Shown here: piece by piece, positions 14,641-22,133 of the stretch | Layout of the letters: every line of letters starts with the position of its first letter | Position numbering within the stretch: the first letter of the stretch is position 1 | DNA from: JANMZR01 sp031383555 | Lineage (GTDB): Bacteria; Bacteroidota; Bacteroidia; Cytophagales; Spirosomataceae | Direction: 5' to 3' | Length of the DNA stretch: 22,794 nt | NCBI GenBank assembly: GCA_031383555.1 | Contig: JANMZR010000207.1 | Coordinates: forward strand, 1 to 22,794 | Made by a program: the position numbers and the translations under genes | The notes under the pieces: generated by a model | Database searches by the model: none | What the model saw: only the letters and a program-made list of their open reading frames with translations | What the model was told of the DNA's origin: nothing

Positions 14641-16560
14641 ATGATTTCTTTAGAATACAATAATCTTGATAAATTAAATTTATTTATAGAAAGTGAGTTA
14701 GATAATCCAAGATTTTCCATCGATTTCTTGTGCAAGAATTTGGGGATGAGTCGAACGCAACTTTACCGAATCATAAAAGAGCAAACAAAACTTTCGGTTT
14801 CCTTATATATACGAAAAGTCAGAATAGAAAAGGCCAAGCATCTGCTTTTAACCAGCAATCAACGTATTTCTGAAATTGCGGATAATGTGGGTATCAATAG
14901 CCCTCAAAATTTTAGCAAATATTTTACTGATGAATTCGGTATCAGTCCCACAGAGTTTCGAAAGCATCAACTCATAGTTCAAAAACAACTTGAGACAAAA
15001 ACACTTGATAACGAAGCACCCATTGGAACTATAGCTGTTTTGCAACCTAAAAAAAAGCAAGCCTATTTATGGGCTAGTTTAGGTATTTTAATAGCGACAA
15101 TAATTGGCCTTATTTTATGGCAGGATACTGCCAATTCACTGCCAAATAAAAATTCTAACTTTGGTTTAGTAAATGAAATTTCTGAAAACTCCATTGCTAT
15201 ATTACCCTTCAAAAATTTAGGAGAGTCACAAAACTCCTTTTTTTGTACAGGTGTAATGGAACAAATTCATAGCTCGTTGGCATCCATTAATGAATTAAAA
15301 ATTATTTCCACCACTTCCTCCAACCAATACCTAAACACAAAAAAATCAATCACCCAAATTGCCAATGAATTAAACGTAAAGTATATTTTAGAAGGCTCTG
15401 TATTGCAATTTCAGAAAAAGGTAAAGATTTCTGTAAAACTTATTAATGCAAAAGATGATCGGGTAATTTGGACTAAAAATCAGGAAGGGAAAATCGATGA
15501 TATTTTTTTATTAATTAATTCGGTAGCCAAAGAGGTAGTTGGCGAATTGAATCAAAAATTAAGTACTGATTTCAATAAAAAAACAGATAAAATTCCAACT
15601 AAAAGTATTGCAGCTTATAACGAATATTTGCAAGGTAAGCAATTGTTACAGACAAGAGAGAAAGAAAAATTAGAGGCAAGTGTTATTAAGTTTAATAATG
15701 CGATTGAATTTGACCCAAAATTTGCCGATGCTTATGCAAGTAAGGCAACGGTGTATTATTTGTTGGGCGATGATCAACTAATGGATGTACAATTGGGTTA
15801 TAAAATGGCCGAAAGAAATGCCCTTACTTCAATTAGACTGGACGCCGAAAATGGGACAGCCTATGCAGTTCTTGGAAATGTATATAAAGCGCAAAATAAG
15901 TGGGAACAAGCCATTACTACATTTCAAATTGCACTCAAATATAGCCCCAACAACGCCCAAATAAACTATTGGTACAGCTTGACAATACGTTCATTGGGTA
16001 ACACTAAGGAGGCTGTTGACTATAGTACCAAAGCGGTCACTTTAGACCCTCTTTCACATAATATTTATGGTGGACATATCATTAATTGTACCTACGCACA
16101 GAAATTTGACCTAGCTTTGAAAGCTATAAATGAGGGGGCATTGTTTTTCAATGATGCCTATTTGTTTCATAACGCAAAGGGTTTTTATTATATCGTAAGG
16201 GAAAATTATAACGAAGCTTTAAAAAGTTTTAGCCGAACTAATCAACTTCAGCCAAATTTGAGAGCTATTTTGACCATGATTAATTACTCAAGAGCCAAAT
16301 TGGGAGAAACCAAAGTGGTGAATGAGTATCTCTTTAACCTACCCAAAACACCAGACAATTACAAATATTTTGCAATTGTTTATGCAGGGTTGGGTAATAA
16401 GGAGCTTTGTTTGAATTACCTTGAAATGGCGGCTGAAAATAGTGATTCCCCCAATTATTTAAAAGTATCTCCCTTATTTAATTTCATACATGGTGAAGCT
16501 CGATTTACTGCCATTCTCAAAAAACTGGGGCTATTAGAAACATTCACCAATATTCAATAG
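14641..16560 (+). CDS. Membrane-spanning AraC-type regulator with TPR domain
   Basis: A 639-residue one-component regulator. Residues 1-108 are an AraC/XylS DNA-binding domain with both helix-turn-helices (SIDFLCKNLGMSRTQLYRII, then ISEIADNVGINSPQNFSKYF and the FGISPTEFRKH ending). A single membrane helix lies at ~141-160. Residues ~184-300 resemble the TolB N-terminal-like domain of CadC-type and TPR regulators (SIAILPFKNLG, then VKYILEGSVLQ and VIWTKN). TPR repeats fill ~325-620 (for example AYAVLGNVYKAQNKWEQAI). The likely topology is a cytoplasmic DNA-binding head and a periplasmic sensing half, so it could report on envelope conditions directly. It sits amid exported-protein genes, and tandem repeats with helical phasing lie just downstream (16728-16792), so local control is likely. 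The ligand is unknown. Confidence 0.92.
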   Translation: MISLEYNNLDKLNLFIESELDNPRFSIDFLCKNLGMSRTQLYRIIKEQTKLSVSLYIRKVRIEKAKHLLLTSNQRISEIADNVGINSPQNFSKYFTDEFGISPTEFRKHQLIVQKQLETKTLDNEAPIGTIAVLQPKKKQAYLWASLGILIATIIGLILWQDTANSLPNKNSNFGLVNEISENSIAILPFKNLGESQNSFFCTGVMEQIHSSLASINELKIISTTSSNQYLNTKKSITQIANELNVKYILEGSVLQFQKKVKISVKLINAKDDRVIWTKNQEGKIDDIFLLINSVAKEVVGELNQKLSTDFNKKTDKIPTKSIAAYNEYLQGKQLLQTREKEKLEASVIKFNNAIEFDPKFADAYASKATVYYLLGDDQLMDVQLGYKMAERNALTSIRLDAENGTAYAVLGNVYKAQNKWEQAITTFQIALKYSPNNAQINYWYSLTIRSLGNTKEAVDYSTKAVTLDPLSHNIYGGHIINCTYAQKFDLALKAINEGALFFNDAYLFHNAKGFYYIVRENYNEALKSFSRTNQLQPNLRAILTMINYSRAKLGETKVVNEYLFNLPKTPDNYKYFAIVYAGLGNKELCLNYLEMAAENSDSPNYLKVSPLFNFIHGEARFTAILKKLGLLETFTNIQ

Positions 16561-16592
16561 TCAAAGGATTCCGTGCCAGACGAATCTTTTGA
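16561..16592 (+). terminator. Hairpin at the stop of the AraC-type gene
   Basis: TCAAAGGATTC (16561-16571) pairs with GAATCTTTTGA (16582-16592) over 11 positions, with one G-T wobble, directly after the stop codon. A T-containing tract follows only loosely. Likely a transcription terminator that separates the regulator from the lipoprotein gene. Confidence 0.65.
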
Positions 16593-16727
16593 TTCCGTCT
16601 TTCTCATCAAATTATTGTTTATTCTCTTTCATCTTCCTATCCTACTTTTGTTAGGATGTGATTCTCCACCGAATTTTAACCAAAAGCCTTACTAATATTG
16701 GGCTGATTCCTATTAAGCCGAAAAAAA

Positions 16728-16792
16728 TAAGTAATTGAAACAATAGACTAATTTATTGCAAAATATACTAAGTAATTGGTTTAATATACTAA
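16728..16792 (+). promoter_or_regulatory. Tandem operator-like repeats, 20-21 bp period
   Basis: AATATACTAA occurs exactly at 16762-16771 and 16783-16792 (21 bases apart). A one-mismatch copy AATAGACTAA lies at 16742-16751 (20 bases earlier). The adjoining TAAGTAATTG at 16769-16778 also occurs at 16728-16737, 41 bases upstream, which is close to twice the period. Same-face direct repeats of this spacing are typical of AraC-family binding sites. They lie ~100 bases before the lipoprotein gene at 16891 and ~170 bases after the AraC-type gene. Binding by that regulator is inference. Confidence 0.6.
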
Positions 16793-16828
16793 CTGCCATA
16801 TTCATGCTACTATTACATTTGCAATAGC

Positions 16829-16851
16829 AACTCTCTGAATTTTAGAGAGTT
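16829..16851 (+). promoter_or_regulatory. Leader hairpin before the lipoprotein gene
   Basis: AACTCTCT (16829-16836) pairs perfectly with AGAGAGTT (16844-16851) across a seven-base loop, followed by an AT-rich run including seven Ts (16860-16866). It lies 39 bases before the ATG at 16891. It could be a 5' UTR attenuator or a dimeric protein-binding site. Confidence 0.5.
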
Positions 16852-16890
16852 AAATAATTATTTTTTTCAGTAAATTAAAAGAAAAAAATT

Positions 16891-17484
16891 ATGGGAAAGC
16901 ATTTAATTAACCTAACCTGTATTACAGCATACCTCCCCATTATCACTTTATTGCTCATAACTAGTGGGTGTGACTTTAATTCAAATAACAAAGAAGACAA
17001 TTCTGGTTATACAATTGCTTCTCCGCAATATGCAGTTTTGGCCGAAAAGTCTTTGGATTTCTTAACAAGCTTTGATTTTGAAAGTTGGGGTACGCTTCTT
17101 TCTGATAGTGTTGAATATAATTTCCCTGATGGAGATATCAATACAAGGACGGTATTAAAAGGGAAAAAAACACTTTTGGCCTGGTGGAAAAACTATAAAA
17201 ACGAATCAGGCTTGGAGTCTATGTCGTTAGAGAATGCCTATTACCTTCCAATAAATACAACGGTTGATATAAAAGATGGGCTGAAACCAGGCACTTATGT
17301 TTATTCTTATTTTTCAAATAAAATGGTGTACAAGGGAAACGGCCTGGCCGTTAGAATGAACTTCGTTTTTCATTTTGATCAAGCTAAAATGATTGATAAC
17401 ATCGCTACCTATTACGATAGAACATCCATCATAAAAGCGATGAACGGGAAGAATTATCTGGATTTGAGTGAAAAAAAGGAATAG
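16891..17484 (+). CDS. NTF2/SnoaL-like lipoprotein
   Basis: A 197-residue lipoprotein. The hydrophobic signal ends in the lipobox ITSGC, with Cys27 as the lipid-modified residue, followed by a short Asn/Asp-rich linker. Residues ~48-185 fit an NTF2-like (SnoaL) cone fold: an opening helix (VLAEKSLDFLTSFDFESW), the D-SVEYNFP strand, and a later strand pair (YSYFSNKMVYKG, then VRMNFVFHFD) that closes the sheet. Such domains are either small-molecule binders or isomerase/hydrolase-like; no catalytic pair is identifiable here. It is the first exported gene after the AraC-type regulator and lies behind tandem operator-like repeats, so it is the best candidate for direct control by that regulator. 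Confidence 0.82.
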   Translation: MGKHLINLTCITAYLPIITLLLITSGCDFNSNNKEDNSGYTIASPQYAVLAEKSLDFLTSFDFESWGTLLSDSVEYNFPDGDINTRTVLKGKKTLLAWWKNYKNESGLESMSLENAYYLPINTTVDIKDGLKPGTYVYSYFSNKMVYKGNGLAVRMNFVFHFDQAKMIDNIATYYDRTSIIKAMNGKNYLDLSEKKE

Positions 17485-17610
17485 AGTTTTATGGCTTCCA
17501 CTTTATTGAACAAGCGCTTATTACAGAATTATATTATTAAAAAAGCTTTCTATTTAATCATTGCCAATAATACCTCATTTAAACAATTTTAACCTTTAAT
17601 TATTACTAAA

Positions 17611-18402
17611 ATGAAAAAAACACTTATTGCGATTGCAGTATTATTTAGCATGAATTTAATGGCACAAACGGCTTCAGAGCCTGTAATGCCAGTTTATCTT
17701 TTACGGGAGTTTATGAAAGTAGAGCCTGGCAAAGATGCCGATTACTTAAAAACAGAGCGCCTTTGGCAAAAAGTACATCAGCGAAGAGTTGCTGAAGGCC
17801 AAATTGAAGGTTGGGCATTGTATAGGTCAGTTTTACCTAGTGGCACCAACGCACAATACGATTATATGACTGTAACCACTACCAAGGATGGCAATCAAAT
17901 GGAGCAGTCCAATTCCATGGATTGGGATTATATCACAAAAGGGATGACCACAGAGGAGCTTGCTTTGGCAAATGACACAGAAAAAACTCGAAAAATAGTA
18001 GCCAGGGCTTTATATATGTTGACTGAAAGGACACAAAATGGGGGTAAATATATAGAATTGACAACACTTAGAGCCAATGCTGGGCAAGGTGGAAAATTGG
18101 CCGAATTTGAAAAAATGATGAAGCCTGTTTTTGAAGAAATTGCCAAGTCGGGTACAATTGCTGGCTGGCGTTTTGGAGAAATATTATACCCAATTACCCC
18201 ACAATCTGGCACTAGCTACCGAGTGATTACCACCAATACAATGGAGGATATGCTCACTTGGAACGATAAATCATTACAAAAATCTTTTAAAAAGGTATAC
18301 CCAGCCAAAGATTATAATGCTACCATGAAGGCCATCCGTGATATTATCACTATTCAAACAGTGCAATTATTGGAGCGTGTTTATCAAACTGAAAGACGCT
18401 AA
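17611..18402 (+). CDS. Exported tandem alpha/beta-barrel-like protein
   Basis: A 263-residue exported protein with a signal peptide (MKKTLIAIAVLFSMNLMAQ, cut near residue 19). Half one (~28-90) has VEPGKDADYLKTERLWQKVH, then GWALYRSVLPSG and YDYMTVT. Half two (~140-200) repeats the layout with LRANAGQGGKLAEFEKMM, then GWRFGEILYP. This matches the proteins at 13051 and 18500, including the PG-x-D-x-x-Y helix start, the W-x-LY-R strand and the PSG-...-YDYMTVT segment. An ABM/NIPSNAP-like tandem barrel in the periplasm or secreted fraction is inferred; no enzyme activity can be assigned. It is 126 bases after the lipoprotein gene with no evident terminator between them, and a strong hairpin follows it. 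Confidence 0.78.
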   Translation: MKKTLIAIAVLFSMNLMAQTASEPVMPVYLLREFMKVEPGKDADYLKTERLWQKVHQRRVAEGQIEGWALYRSVLPSGTNAQYDYMTVTTTKDGNQMEQSNSMDWDYITKGMTTEELALANDTEKTRKIVARALYMLTERTQNGGKYIELTTLRANAGQGGKLAEFEKMMKPVFEEIAKSGTIAGWRFGEILYPITPQSGTSYRVITTNTMEDMLTWNDKSLQKSFKKVYPAKDYNATMKAIRDIITIQTVQLLERVYQTERR

Positions 18403-18423
18403 AAAATAGTAACCTCTAAACCT

Positions 18424-18446
18424 CGGCCTGCCATTGGGGCAGGCCG
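18424..18446 (+). terminator. Strong GC-rich hairpin between paralogues
   Basis: CGGCCTGCC (18424-18432) pairs perfectly with GGCAGGCCG (18438-18446) around a five-base loop, 22 bases after the stop of the 17611 gene. An A-run rather than a T-run follows, so it may stabilise the upstream transcript 3' end or terminate partially before the next paralogue. Confidence 0.7.
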
Positions 18447-18499
18447 AAACAAAAAATAATAGTCAAAAAAATTATATTAACCCTTTAATCTCTACAAAA

Positions 18500-19288
18500 A
18501 TGAAAAACAGTATCTCAATTATCGCCCTCCTTATTTGCACAATTTTATTTGCAAAATTTAACGTAAATGCACAAGCACAAGAGCCACCCCTAGCCGTTGT
18601 GGATTTTATGAAATCAACGCCTGGCATGGATGCCGACTATGTAGCTGGTGAAGCCGTTTGGAAAAAAGCCCACCTTAACCGAATCGCTGCTGGCGAGCAA
18701 ATCAGCTGGCAATTGTATAGACGCATACTACCTTCAGGTGCCGATGTACCCTATGACTATATGACAGTTACCTTATTGGCCAATCCAAAAGCCTATGAAA
18801 ACCTTTCATGGGATTGGGACAAACTCACTAAAGGTATGAGCACACAAGAAATTTTCACAGCAACGAATGTGGGTAAAACCCGCTCATTAGTGGCAAGATC
18901 AATGTTTCGCCATGTATTAGGTGCTGGTACAAAAACTGGTAAATATCTGCAAATCAGACAAGTAGCTATTAATGGCAATAGCCGAGATGAGTATGTGAAA
19001 TTGCTCACCGACCTTAATCCAACTATAGAATTAGCCATAAAAAACGGTAAAACTTTACGTAGAAACATTTGGGAAAACATGATGGCTAATGGGCCTTCAT
19101 TTGCTGCAGTTTATGACTATGCCAGTTTGACTGATGCCATGAAAAACTCATCTGGCTTGCCTACTTTAACAGAAGAATATGAAAAACTAAATCCAGGCAA
19201 AAAATGGAAAGATATGTCTGACAAAATAGGCGCACTTTATACCATTACCAACCATGAGCTTTGGCAATTGGTAGATAGCACACAATAA
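18500..19288 (+). CDS. Exported tandem alpha/beta-barrel-like protein
   Basis: A 262-residue exported protein. I take ATG 18500 because it begins a normal signal peptide (MKNSISIIALLICTILFAKF, cut near NAQA). An upstream in-frame ATG at 18434 lies inside the preceding hairpin and would add a hydrophilic extension. Half one (~31-92) has STPGMDADYVAGEAVWKKAH, then SWQLYRRILPSG and YDYMTVT; half two begins near KYLQIRQVAI and includes RDEYVKLLTDL. It is the closest relative of the 17611 protein in this window and also shares HELWQLV at the C-terminus with QELWELV of the 13051 protein. The fold is inferred as ABM/NIPSNAP-like; the function is unknown. A strong rho-independent terminator follows. 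Confidence 0.8.
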   Translation: MKNSISIIALLICTILFAKFNVNAQAQEPPLAVVDFMKSTPGMDADYVAGEAVWKKAHLNRIAAGEQISWQLYRRILPSGADVPYDYMTVTLLANPKAYENLSWDWDKLTKGMSTQEIFTATNVGKTRSLVARSMFRHVLGAGTKTGKYLQIRQVAINGNSRDEYVKLLTDLNPTIELAIKNGKTLRRNIWENMMANGPSFAAVYDYASLTDAMKNSSGLPTLTEEYEKLNPGKKWKDMSDKIGALYTITNHELWQLVDSTQ

Positions 19289-19304
19289 TAAGGCAGATTA
19301 CAGC

Positions 19305-19340
19305 ATAGGGAACGGACATTTCGTTCCCTATTTTTTTTAT
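19305..19340 (+). terminator. Rho-independent terminator
   Basis: ATAGGGAACG (19305-19314) pairs with CGTTCCCTAT (19322-19331) around a short loop, and is followed by a run of Ts with few interruptions (19331-19349). It begins 16 bases after the stop of the 18500 gene. This is the clearest intrinsic terminator in the window and implies that the 19411 gene has its own promoter. Confidence 0.9.
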
Positions 19341-19410
19341 TTTTTTTTAATTAAGTGGAGTATTCAAAAAAAACAATTTAAATCTAAAACAATTTTAAAC
19401 AACAAAAACA

Positions 19411-19914
19411 ATGAAAAAAACAATTTTAACCTTCGCCCTTCTCACAATGCTATTCACAGCTTGTGAAGAAAAAAAAGCCGCTGACACCACCACAGAAACT
19501 GCAACGGTAGCAGAAGGAAAACCCGATATGGCTGCAATAAAAGCTGAAATCCAAACCTTGGAGAACGCCTGGGGCGCCGCCGATAATGCCCGTGATGCTG
19601 CGACTCTTGCAGCTTTTTATGCCGATGATGCCATAAGTATGTCTAATAATAAACCTATGGTAGTTGGTAAAGAGGCCATACAGAAAGATATTGAAGCCTC
19701 ATTGGCAAAAAAGCCAAAGGGGTTCACTCTTGCATTTGAAATTATGAATGTATATGGCGATGAAAATCAAGTGACTGAGGTAGGTAAATCCATAGGAAAA
19801 GATGCCTCAGGAAAAGTAGTTTATACTGGTAAATATATGGCCGTTTGGGAAAAACGTGACGGAAAATATGTGTGTTTAACTGATATTAGTAACGATGACG
19901 TAAAAGAGAAGTAA
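19411..19914 (+). CDS. DUF4440/SnoaL-like lipoprotein, copy 1
   Basis: A 167-residue lipoprotein with lipobox LFTAC (Cys18). A charged start (EEKKAAD) and an Ala/Thr linker precede an NTF2-like DUF4440 domain at ~42-160. The domain opens with IKAEIQTLENAWGAAD, followed by AAFYADDAISM, the GKEAI helix, and the final strands YTGKYMAVWEKRDGKYVCLTD. The charged stretch just after the cysteine could act as a surface-export signal as known in other Bacteroidota, but it does not match a published consensus exactly. It is a near duplicate of the protein at 22134, about 79% over 125 residues by my count. DUF4440 proteins are ketosteroid-isomerase-like in fold; most have no proven reaction. Confidence 0.87.
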   Translation: MKKTILTFALLTMLFTACEEKKAADTTTETATVAEGKPDMAAIKAEIQTLENAWGAADNARDAATLAAFYADDAISMSNNKPMVVGKEAIQKDIEASLAKKPKGFTLAFEIMNVYGDENQVTEVGKSIGKDASGKVVYTGKYMAVWEKRDGKYVCLTDISNDDVKEK

Positions 19915-19922
19915 TAGTTTTA

Positions 19923-19942
19923 TTGGCTATAGAATTAGCCAA
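19923..19942 (+). terminator. Short hairpin after the DUF4440 gene
   Basis: TTGGCTA (19923-19929) pairs with TAGCCAA (19936-19942), six-base loop, nine bases after the stop codon. There is no T-run, so it is a weak terminator at best, and the 19998 gene may be co-transcribed. Confidence 0.45.
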
Positions 19943-19997
19943 ACCATAAACTCCAAACAACAAACAAACAATTAACCCAATTTTAACAAAAAACAAA

Positions 19998-20741
19998 ATG
20001 AAAAACACAACAAAATTTCTAATGAAAAAAGCAATGATTATTTGCTTTTTAGCTCCTTTTCTGGCTTTTGGTCAATCCAAAAACCTGATGAACGTATCTA
20101 AAATGTTTCCAAAAATGGATAAAATGGCCGAATTTGAAAAGGCCCTAGCCTCACATTCCCAAAAATACCATACTGGCGATAATAAATGGCGAGTGTACCA
20201 AATAATGTCGGGCCCTGATGCGGGCGGATACATGGTGGCCGAAGGGCCATCGGATTTTGCTGGGATGGATAGCCGGGGAGATTTGGGAGCAGACCATACC
20301 GCAGATTTTGCCAAGAACTTGGCCATTCACATGACGGATAGATATTCCAGTGACTATTTAATGTTCAATGATTCATTAAGCACTGTAGCCGTAGGAAATT
20401 TTTCAGATAAAATAACAATCACACATTGGTATCCTAAATTTGGTCAAAATACTAAAATTTATGATGGTATTTTGGCTTTGAAAAAAGGCTGGAAAGTAGG
20501 CGGTCTCACAGTTGCTGTTTACCGAACTGTTAACTCAGGCAGTCCACGATTTTCGATGGTTTACAGACTTAAAAATGGATTTAAAGACCTAGCCACTGGA
20601 GGTGCATCTGCCAATAAAAGGCGCTATGAAACGGCCAATGGGGAAGACTCTTATGATAATTATGTTGGTTTATTACAAGAACATACCGCCAATTATTGGT
20701 CAGAAATGATGACTTTACGACCCGATTTGAGTTCGAAATAA
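19998..20741 (+). CDS. Exported protein, divergent alpha/beta-barrel-like
   Basis: A 247-residue exported protein with a signal peptide ending LAFGQ (residue ~26). Start 19998 is preceded by the A-rich leader common in this array; Met9 (20022) is an alternative that also leaves a full signal peptide. The mature part seems to have two similar halves: NVSKMFPKMDKMAEFEKAL then KWRVYQIMSGPDAGGYM, and ITHWYPKFGQNTKIYDGIL then LTVAVYRTVNSG. The layout (strand, K-hydrophobic helix, then a xVYxx strand) echoes the three clearer barrel-like proteins, but the PSG/YDYMTVT signature is absent. I treat it as a distant family member with moderate confidence. It lies 83 bases after a DUF4440 lipoprotein gene and may be co-expressed with it. 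Confidence 0.68.
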   Translation: MKNTTKFLMKKAMIICFLAPFLAFGQSKNLMNVSKMFPKMDKMAEFEKALASHSQKYHTGDNKWRVYQIMSGPDAGGYMVAEGPSDFAGMDSRGDLGADHTADFAKNLAIHMTDRYSSDYLMFNDSLSTVAVGNFSDKITITHWYPKFGQNTKIYDGILALKKGWKVGGLTVAVYRTVNSGSPRFSMVYRLKNGFKDLATGGASANKRRYETANGEDSYDNYVGLLQEHTANYWSEMMTLRPDLSSK

Positions 20742-20752
20742 TTCTATTTACA

Positions 20753-20797
20753 AATCCTATAAGGTTTTAGCCGGTGACGCCTAGTCCTTATAGGATT
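20753..20797. repeat. Perfect 12-bp inverted repeat
   Basis: AATCCTATAAGG (20753-20764) is the exact reverse complement of CCTTATAGGATT (20786-20797), with a 21-base GC-richer loop. It starts 11 bases after the stop of the 19998 gene. It is a plausible terminator or an extragenic palindrome; no T-run follows. Confidence 0.65.
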
Positions 20798-20863
20798 AAA
20801 GAAAAACTATACTAGCAATGAAACTCTTTTGATTTATGGTGCCTCGAGATGGCATTGAAATTT

Positions 20864-20921
20864 CCTTCGGTAAATAAAACGATACCTTCGGACATTTTTC
20901 ATAGGGCTTCGTCCTAGATGG
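20864..20921. repeat. Dispersed ~60-bp repeat, copy 3
   Basis: Shares CCTTCGGTAAATAAAAC, ACCTTCGGACATTTTTCA and GGGCTTCGTCCTAGATG with copy 1. Similarity also extends about 15 bases upstream (GGCATTGAAATTT here against GACATTAAATTC in copy 1). It is 111 bases before the 21033 gene. A small palindrome TGCC-TCGAGAT-GGCA lies just upstream, at 20839-20853. Confidence 0.8.
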
Positions 20922-21032
20922 TTTTTTTTTAAAACATTTCAGCGTAATTTTTAAATTAATTTTTTTAAACCAAAACCCAACTGGGAAGCCGAAAACAGAT
21001 CAGAGTAGGCATAAATACTAAATTTAATTAAA

Positions 21033-21971
21033 ATGAAAAAATTAAGAATAGCTGTATTATTGATGATTCCTATCATTGGCTTTGCCCAAAAAAAGGAAAA
21101 TGGTAAAATATATATTGAGCATCCGGCTCTAAATGTAGTGGATGCCTTTACCAAAGCCATGGTGGCAGGAGACACCACTGCCATGAGTAAATTAATGGCG
21201 GCCGATTTCAGAGCAAATAATCCGGTGGCTGCAAGACCTCATGATAAAGGTGCCGACAAAGCAACTTTCCTCAGAAATGCGAAGGGCAATTATGATAATT
21301 TTGATTATTATTCCATAAAACCTGTAAAAGGTTCCTACCCCGATGCATTTGAATACGCCAAAGACCCCAGCGACGAAAATGCCATAACTGTGGATACCTG
21401 GGATATAGTGAAAGGTGTTCATAAAAAAACGGGAGTAAAGTTAGACAATTACTTACACCGTTCATTTACCCTTACAAAAGGCAACAAAATTAAAAGCCTA
21501 TTCAATTATATGAACCCTGAAGTACGTAATAATATCATTGCGGCAAATTCAGAGAGAAAAAACGGCATAGTTTACAGCGAACACCAAAATATTAACAACC
21601 TCAGATTGCTCGTAGGTGCAGCCGAAAACGGGGATTTTGAAAAAGCTTATAGCTTTTTTGACCCAAAAGCAATATTCTTTAATAGCAATTCAATGGAAGA
21701 AAAACCCCAAACCTTGGAAGAATTAAAGGCGAGTCACAAAGCCTTTTTTGAAAATTTTGAAATAGGTAGCATTGAGCAGACGGGTTATCCAGATTATGTG
21801 CATTATGAAATGGGAAATATGGGCGTAATGTACTCTTGGTGGAATTTCTATTTTATCAGAAAATCAGATAAAAAAGAAATAAAAGTTCCTATGCATTATG
21901 CACACAATGTGGGTGCTGATGGCAAAATAACCAGTGAAAGATCCTATTATAACGGCAATTTGCTCAAATAA
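21033..21971 (+). CDS. Exported protein with two SnoaL-like domains
   Basis: A 312-residue exported protein with a short signal peptide (MKKLRIAVLLMIPIIGFAQ, cut near residue 19). Two NTF2/SnoaL-like domains follow. Domain one (~30-165) starts ALNVVDAFTKAMVAGDTTAM, with ADFRANNP and a later HRSFTLTKGNKIKSLFNYMNP. Domain two (~185-310) starts NNLRLLVGAAENGDFEKAYSF, with DPKAIFFNSN and a final MHYAHNVGADGKITSERSYYNG. The order helix, AGD/NGD turn, helix, F/DP strand and the closing -KI-S- strand is shared by both, so the gene likely arose by internal duplication. Binding or enzymatic activity is unknown. Repeat copy 3 lies in its upstream region. Confidence 0.83.
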   Translation: MKKLRIAVLLMIPIIGFAQKKENGKIYIEHPALNVVDAFTKAMVAGDTTAMSKLMAADFRANNPVAARPHDKGADKATFLRNAKGNYDNFDYYSIKPVKGSYPDAFEYAKDPSDENAITVDTWDIVKGVHKKTGVKLDNYLHRSFTLTKGNKIKSLFNYMNPEVRNNIIAANSERKNGIVYSEHQNINNLRLLVGAAENGDFEKAYSFFDPKAIFFNSNSMEEKPQTLEELKASHKAFFENFEIGSIEQTGYPDYVHYEMGNMGVMYSWWNFYFIRKSDKKEIKVPMHYAHNVGADGKITSERSYYNGNLLK

Positions 21972-22003
21972 TAGTAGGCCTAGTCTTTTTTCAACCTTGT
22001 TCT

Positions 22004-22043
22004 GTGGCACATAAAACAGATTCATATTTGTCTTGTGTGCCAC
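22004..22043. repeat. Extended hairpin between exported genes
   Basis: GTGGCACA (22004-22011) pairs perfectly with TGTGCCAC (22036-22043). Inside, ACAGAT can pair with ATTTGT with one G-T wobble, extending the stem. It lies 32 bases past the stop of the 21033 gene and ~90 bases before the next start; terminator or palindromic repeat. Confidence 0.6.
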
Positions 22044-22133
22044 AAGCCAGGGGGAGGAATAAGCAGCCTGCAATAGAACAAAGTATAGTATTTTTTAAAT
22101 TTTTAAACAAAACAATTAAACCCCAAAACAAAC

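Noticed and set aside
16728..16792. A CRISPR array, because of regularly spaced repeats
   Set aside because: The repeats are 10 bases long with about 10-base spacers, and no cas genes are present.
18434..18499. Extended N-terminus of the 18500 gene
   Set aside because: The added residues are hydrophilic, lie partly in a perfect hairpin, and would mask a normal signal peptide that begins at 18500.
12920..20921. The three dispersed repeats as ends of one composite transposon
   Set aside because: The copies are in the same orientation, there is no transposase gene between them, and no target duplication was recognised.
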